From assembly GCA_026387255.1 (NCBI GenBank), contig JAPLMA010000113.1, positions 1 to 9,548 of the forward strand: 9,548 bases of DNA, in the 5' to 3' direction. A program made the translations under genes and the position numbers. The stretch comes from Candidatus Omnitrophota bacterium (GTDB lineage Bacteria; Omnitrophota; Gorgyraeia; Gygaellales; Profunditerraquicolaceae). The notes under the pieces were generated by a model. It was not told the DNA's origin, ran no database searches, and saw only the letters and a program-made list of their open reading frames with translations. Shown here piece after piece: positions 6,149 through 9,548 of this stretch; the first letter of the stretch is position 1, and each line of letters starts with the position of its first letter.

Positions 6149-7033
6149 TTAATATATTACTTTATTTAATGGATATTCTATAATCCCACAGGCACCTGCT
6201 GCTTTTAACGCGGGAATAAGTACTCTCACAACTTTCTCATCTATAATTGTCTCAATAGCAAACCAACCGTCATCGCTTAAGCCGGAAATTGTAGGTTTCT
6301 TTAATGCCGGTAGTTTTGCGATAACTGCTTTAAGATTTTCTTTTTTTACGTTCATCTTTAAGCCGACTTTTTCTTCGGCGGCAATCGCTCCTTTTAAAAG
6401 AAGGGCAATCTGCTCCATCTTCGCTCTCTTCCAACTATCTTTGTAAGCGCTTTTATTGGCGATAAACTGAGTGATCGACTCACAAAGAGTAGCAATCTCA
6501 ATTAATTTATTCGCCCTTAAAGAACTGCCTGTTTCAGTAAGTTCAACAATGGCATCGACCAACCCTGCGCCGACCTTAACCTCCGTTGCCCCCCAACTAA
6601 ACTCCACCTCTACTTTAACTTTATTTTTCTGGAAATAATCGCGAGCAACATTGACTAATTCAGTGGCCACACGCTTACCATCTAAATCCTTTACTTTTTT
6701 TATCCCGGAATCACCTGGCACGGCCAAGACCCACCTGACCTTGTTTAAGCTCTGCTTGGAATAAGTTAAATCTGTAATTCTAACTACATCCGATCTATTC
6801 TCCAGGATCCAATCATTGCCGGTAATCCCGCAATCAAGAGCCCCATCCTGAACATAGCGCGACATCTCCTGTGCCCGTAAGAGCACTGGCTGAATCTGAA
6901 CATCATCAATCGACGGAATATAAGAACGCGAACTAGAAAGATTCACGTTGAAGCCAGCCTTCTTAAGCATCCTAAAAGTAGACTCCTGGAGGCTGCCTTT
7001 AGGTAACCCTAATTTTAAAACTTTATCTTTCAT
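6149..7033 (-). CDS. hisG: ATP phosphoribosyltransferase, long form with regulatory domain
   Basis: 294 residues, catalysing the first step of histidine synthesis (ATP plus PRPP to phosphoribosyl-ATP). The N-terminal half has LKLGLPKGSLQEST (7-20), DGALDCGITGNDWI, ATELVNVARDYF and the PRPP-loop region DAIVELTETGSSLRAN. The C-terminal part (about 215-290), starting LLKGAIAAEE and ending with WFAIETIIDEKVVRVLIPALKAAGACGIIEYPLNKVI, is the HisG C-terminal domain that binds histidine for feedback inhibition. This makes it the long form, which needs no HisZ partner. The ATG at 7033 follows AGGGA by 7 bases, downstream of a good promoter. No other his genes are visible here, so it stands alone or its pathway genes lie elsewhere. 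Confidence 0.96.
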   Translation of the reverse strand: MKDKVLKLGLPKGSLQESTFRMLKKAGFNVNLSSSRSYIPSIDDVQIQPVLLRAQEMSRYVQDGALDCGITGNDWILENRSDVVRITDLTYSKQSLNKVRWVLAVPGDSGIKKVKDLDGKRVATELVNVARDYFQKNKVKVEVEFSWGATEVKVGAGLVDAIVELTETGSSLRANKLIEIATLCESITQFIANKSAYKDSWKRAKMEQIALLLKGAIAAEEKVGLKMNVKKENLKAVIAKLPALKKPTISGLSDDGWFAIETIIDEKVVRVLIPALKAAGACGIIEYPLNKVIY

Positions 7034-7042
7034 TTAATTTTC

Positions 7043-7062
7043 CCTGCCTGCCGGCAGGCAGG
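7043..7062. repeat. 20-bp perfect palindrome in the hisG leader
   Basis: CCTGCCTGCC joined to its exact complement GGCAGGCAGG. It lies between the hisG promoter and start codon, and its last bases on the minus strand are part of the AGGGA ribosome site (7045-7041). As RNA it could form an 8-bp stem with a CCGG loop. It shares its TGCCTGCC/GGCAGGCA halves with the palindrome at 7155-7182. Confidence 0.8.
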
Positions 7063-7087
7063 CTTTTAATTAAGCTAACGAGAATTT

Positions 7088-7116
7088 ATTATAACGGGAT
7101 TAACCTAGATTGTAAA
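7088..7116 (-). promoter_or_regulatory. Sigma70-type promoter for hisG
   Basis: On the minus strand: -35 TTTACA (7116-7111, five of six to consensus), a 17-base spacer and a perfect -10 TATAAT (7093-7088). Transcription would start near 7081, giving a leader of about 48 nt before the hisG ATG at 7033, containing the 7043-7062 palindrome. It lies after the GH94 stop codon, so hisG can be expressed independently of that broken gene. Confidence 0.78.
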
Positions 7117-7154
7117 GTAAAAAATGTATGGTGTATGGTGTTAAAATCATCCAT

Positions 7155-7182
7155 GTAGGTGGCAGGCATGCCTGCCACCTAC
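7155..7182. repeat. 28-bp perfect palindrome over the GH94 stop codon
   Basis: The centre is CA|TG at 7168/7169; arms GTAGGTGGCAGGCA and TGCCTGCCACCTAC match without error. The TAG stop of the GH94 fragment (7181-7179) is inside the arm. No T-run follows on the minus strand, so it is not a typical terminator, but a message ending here could form a strong hairpin. Confidence 0.85.
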
Positions 7183-8774
7183 CCTAGATACACTTCGATT
7201 ATATTAAGCTTATTTTTGGGCAAGCTAATGATAACTTCTCTAGAAACAACTACTCGGGTATTTTCTTCTACAGGAATCTGCTCTGCGTTTAGCATGAAGC
7301 GTTTTATACGATAATTGCCCCACTCCAAGCGTTTAGGATTTAAGAAGATTATCTTTAAACGTCTGGCGGCAAAAACACGCGTAATACTTAATTTGTTTAC
7401 CGATTTAAATTGTTCACTAGAGAATTTAGGTTCAATCAATAAATCCCCGTTTTGCCCTCTGACCCCGAATGATTGAGTAAGCAAAGTAAGCATAAACCAG
7501 CTGGCTGAACCGGTAAGATACGCATACATTCCCCGGCCGCTACGATCAAAATACTCCGGTAGACAGGGATAAACTTTACTTTTTACGGTATTGGTTGCCA
7601 GCTTATACAATGAACTTAGCGCCCTCCATCCTTGATCAGCAAAACCCTGCTGATATAAAGCATAAGCAAACATGACCACCATATGGCTAAACACCGCGCC
7701 ATTTTCCTTATTTCCATAGGCAAAATAAAACGACCTACCTAACTCAAGCTGCTCTTTCTTTCCCGCTTTTGGCGGGATCCCGCCCGCTGTTTTAAATGAA
7801 ACGCGGGAAAAATCGGTATTTAAACGAATCCCTCCAATAGACCGATCGTATAAATAGCGGCCAACATTCGTTAATATCTTCTTGATTTGAGCGACATTGG
7901 CTACGCCGCTCATAATCGGAAATACCTGAGAAGCCAAAGTCATCTGCACTAAGTTTCCTTTTACTCCGTCCACTCTATGTTTGCGGTTATCATAATACCC
8001 GTTAAAAAATCCTGCTTTTAACCATTCACTTTTTTGAATGTGCTCTTTCATCCAAAGAGACTTCTTTTCCAGGGAATTACTCAAACTTAACGCAGCTAAG
8101 CGAATTTTCTTACCCGAGAGATGCTCTTTAGTTTGAGAAAAATATTGCTCTAAAATCCTGTGTTTTTGCGCTATATCCGAATAATTAAAATCAACCAGTA
8201 GAACTTTTAGTTCTTGAGCCACTTCCAGATCTTTAATGCCCGCTTTAAGCAATAGCTGTGCAATCGTAGAAAGATTCTGGGCATACATCGAAGAAAAAGC
8301 TACGCTCTCCCCATGCTCTTTGGCCATATCCAAGCCATCATTCCAATCTGCGCCCTCTAGGCGCACATGATTATGCGCGCCAACATTATAAAACTGCACC
8401 AAATTTTGAACAAGTAAGTGCTCAAGCACTGTGCCGGAATAAATCTTCCCGGATTTTGTTTTAAGCCGGTTGCCATATGCTGGGCTCCAGCGATAATCAA
8501 TATCCTTGGCGCGATTTACCTGGTGATTCCTAAAATAAGTAGCCGGCGCAAATAAAATCTTCAGGTCAGCCGTCTCATGAATATATAAATCCAAAGTAAT
8601 CAAAGGCCAGACTCCATGGTCCATCCACACCCGGCTGATATTATTACGATCCGCGATAAACTCTCCCGGTTTTTTGCCAATAATGGTTGCATTTGACCCG
8701 TCGATTTTTACTCCACAAAAACTATTGATTAAAAGCGAGCGTACTGCTTGCGGGTTATTTAAAATAAGCCCCAA
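7179..8774 (-). CDS. GH94/GT36-family enzyme, catalytic C-terminal part (3' fragment of a frameshifted gene)
   Basis: The 531-residue ORF begins at a TTG (8774), but the conserved frame extends further upstream to about 8831: LPDFDYGKGGRGWRDLWQD is read in this frame ahead of the nominal start, so that start is probably not genuine. Members are (alpha/alpha)6-barrel enzymes such as cellobiose phosphorylase and the phosphorylase-like domain of cyclic glucan synthases. Visible: WMDHGVWP (50-57), EGADWNDGLDM (140-150) containing the catalytic-Asp motif, GNLVQMTLASQVFPIMSG, KENGAVFSHM (356-365), and YLTGSASWFMLTLLTQSFGVRG near the C-terminus. Residues 331-338 (GGIPPKAG) are encoded by a REP-like palindrome and look inserted. 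It lies upstream of hisG. Substrate cannot be told. The intact ancestor was probably a GH94-like phosphorylase or related GH36-type hydrolase. Confidence 0.85.
   Translation of the reverse strand: MGLILNNPQAVRSLLINSFCGVKIDGSNATIIGKKPGEFIADRNNISRVWMDHGVWPLITLDLYIHETADLKILFAPATYFRNHQVNRAKDIDYRWSPAYGNRLKTKSGKIYSGTVLEHLLVQNLVQFYNVGAHNHVRLEGADWNDGLDMAKEHGESVAFSSMYAQNLSTIAQLLLKAGIKDLEVAQELKVLLVDFNYSDIAQKHRILEQYFSQTKEHLSGKKIRLAALSLSNSLEKKSLWMKEHIQKSEWLKAGFFNGYYDNRKHRVDGVKGNLVQMTLASQVFPIMSGVANVAQIKKILTNVGRYLYDRSIGGIRLNTDFSRVSFKTAGGIPPKAGKKEQLELGRSFYFAYGNKENGAVFSHMVVMFAYALYQQGFADQGWRALSSLYKLATNTVKSKVYPCLPEYFDRSGRGMYAYLTGSASWFMLTLLTQSFGVRGQNGDLLIEPKFSSEQFKSVNKLSITRVFAARRLKIIFLNPKRLEWGNYRIKRFMLNAEQIPVEENTRVVVSREVIISLPKNKLNIIEVYLG
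7761..7784. repeat. REP-like palindrome inside the GH94 reading frame
   Basis: On the plus strand TCCCGC, TTTT, then GGCGGGATCCCGCC: a 6-bp stem hairpin (7761-7777) fused to a 14-bp perfect palindrome (7771-7784). Read on the coding strand it gives GGIPPKAG. Its core ATCCCGCCAAAAGCGGGA closely parallels ATTCCCGCGAAAGCGGGA in the glmU-prs spacer at 291-308, suggesting that both are copies of one repeat family, this one having landed in frame. Confidence 0.65.
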
Positions 8775-9548
8775 GCAATCCTGCCAAAGATCGCGCCAGC
8801 CCCGGCCGCCTTTTCCATAATCGAAATCCGGTAAATAAAACTGGCTGGATGTTTACCCAGCGCAACCAATTATCAAAATGATCATTGCCACTTGAAATGT
8901 CCAGCAGCTTAGCTTGTTTTTGCCAGAAACTTATAGTTTTTTCAAAATACACATTTACTTTCGTACTTTTGCCAAATTTATTTATTAAAGAGCTTAAATT
9001 ACTATCCTTCTGGCTGATGCCCATGACAATAATGTAAGTTGTTTGGGCTCCTGGTGGCAGAGTAATTTTACCAAAACGCATTGCGCCCATCGGCTCTTTG
9101 CCTTGAATGAATGTTTTCTGGGGAAGTTTATTTTCAAAGACAGCCTCTGGGGCTTCTAAATCTCCGGATTCTCCGCAAAAAATTTCCTGCGTTGGATAGA
9201 TATACTGCGGCCCCCTCCCTTGATTATCACAAGCCGCGACATAATAAACCGTATTATTTGGCCGATGTCCAGATTCATTAAAAAGTAACGTTGGCTTAAC
9301 CTTAATTCCATATTTTTCCTCTTTAATTCGGGTTAAAAGAGAAGTCACATGGCGATGATCGCGTAAATTATCAGCGCTGCGAGCATATAAAGGTATTGCC
9401 ACATAAGGAATAAAGCTTATTTTTCTGTTACTGACATTAGTAATCACAACCTGCATAAGCTCCACGGCATCTGGCCCGATAGGTATAAACGATAGAATTT
9501 CAGATTTTAAACCTACTTTTTTATTTTTACGGCTCATTCGTTGCCAAA
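8755..9548 (-). CDS. GH94/GT36-family enzyme, N-terminal part (5' fragment, runs off window)
   Basis: The frame is open to the window edge (WQR precedes the first Met at 9537), so the ATG at 9537 is likely internal and the true start lies outside. The visible part is the beta-sandwich supersandwich domain that precedes the GH94 barrel: LSFIPIGPDAVELMQVVITNVSNRKISF, then YARSADNLRDHRHVTSL, then PQYIYPTQEIFCG, PMGAMRFGKITLPPGAQTTYIIVMG, and finally FDNWLRWVNIQP at the domain junction. After that point the frame becomes nonsense (TGFRLWKRRPGLARSL...) and stops at 8755, while the conserved protein continues in another frame. The gene is therefore broken unless the sequence is in error. The reading up to about 8842 is trustworthy. 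Confidence 0.8.
   Translation of the reverse strand, partial: WQRMSRKNKKVGLKSEILSFIPIGPDAVELMQVVITNVSNRKISFIPYVAIPLYARSADNLRDHRHVTSLLTRIKEEKYGIKVKPTLLFNESGHRPNNTVYYVAACDNQGRGPQYIYPTQEIFCGESGDLEAPEAVFENKLPQKTFIQGKEPMGAMRFGKITLPPGAQTTYIIVMGISQKDSNLSSLINKFGKSTKVNVYFEKTISFWQKQAKLLDISSGNDHFDNWLRWVNIQPVLFTGFRLWKRRPGLARSLAGLLGAYFK
8829..8852 (-). other. Frameshift point in the GH94 gene
   Basis: The upstream frame gives WVNIQPVL and the downstream frame gives YLPDFDYGKGG. A TAA at 8855-8853 closes the second frame upstream, so the change of frame must fall between 8852 and about 8831. Only 10 bases separate the QP codons from the LPDFDYG codons, where relatives have about eight or nine residues, so a deletion of roughly 17-20 bases is more likely than a one-base slip. 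Confidence 0.7.

Noticed and set aside
7117..7142. Tandem GTATGGT units beside the hisG promoter as an operator
   Set aside because: Only two short copies; too little to support a binding site.
8829..8852. Programmed ribosomal frameshift in the GH94 gene
   Set aside because: No classic slippery heptamer, internal Shine-Dalgarno site or downstream pseudoknot is apparent, and residues seem to be missing at the junction, which fits a deletion better.
1..9548. CRISPR array, prophage, toxin-antitoxin or defence system
   Set aside because: No regularly spaced direct repeats and no related genes on either strand; the gene content is ordinary metabolism.

Overview
This window looks like chromosomal DNA from an uncultured, AT-rich bacterium. 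Every recognisable gene lies on the minus strand, so the biological order runs from position 9548 down to 1. The order ispE - spoVG - tRNA-Gln - glmU - prs resembles the classic Firmicutes-type ispE/spoVG/glmU/prs neighbourhood. The split two-subunit transketolase, a SpoVG carrying a zinc-ribbon insertion, a tiny COX24-like basic protein and many short palindromic repeats would fit a Candidatus Omnitrophota (OP3)-like or related lineage. That placement is inference from gene style, not a measured assignment.

Layout, in transcription order. (1) 9548-7179: a GH94/GT36-type carbohydrate-active enzyme that is cut off by the window edge at its N-terminus and broken by a frameshift near 8830-8852. 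(2) 7178-7034: an intergenic region with a near-consensus sigma70 promoter, bracketed by two perfect palindromes built from the same 8-base halves in opposite order. (3) 7033-6149: hisG, long form with a regulatory domain. (4) 6148-5970: an intergenic region dominated by a long imperfect inverted repeat. (5) 5969-2226: a tightly packed cluster of a 36-residue basic protein, a secreted TPR protein, transketolase N- and C-terminal subunits, and ispE, with overlaps of 14, 11 and 1 nt and a gap of 11 nt. (6) 2204-1812: spoVG with an inserted Cys4 zinc ribbon, followed 17 nt later by tRNA-Gln(UUG). (7) 1713-1617: a 97-bp inverted-repeat element. (8) 1603-350: glmU, and then the 5' end of prs (253-1), separated by a REP-like element.

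The genes are mostly central metabolism: pentose phosphate interconversion (transketolase), PRPP synthesis (prs), the first step of histidine synthesis, which uses PRPP (hisG), the MEP isoprenoid pathway (ispE) and UDP-GlcNAc synthesis for the cell wall (glmU). SpoVG is a nucleic-acid-binding regulator. The overlaps from 5969 to 4081 suggest translational coupling.

No defence system, CRISPR array, prophage or clearly new multi-gene system is visible. The points most worth a second look are the zinc-ribbon SpoVG, the palindromic repeats that appear inside reading frames or over stop codons, the paired palindromes around the hisG promoter, the broken GH94 gene, and a GlmU that lacks a normally conserved lysine of the acetyltransferase site.
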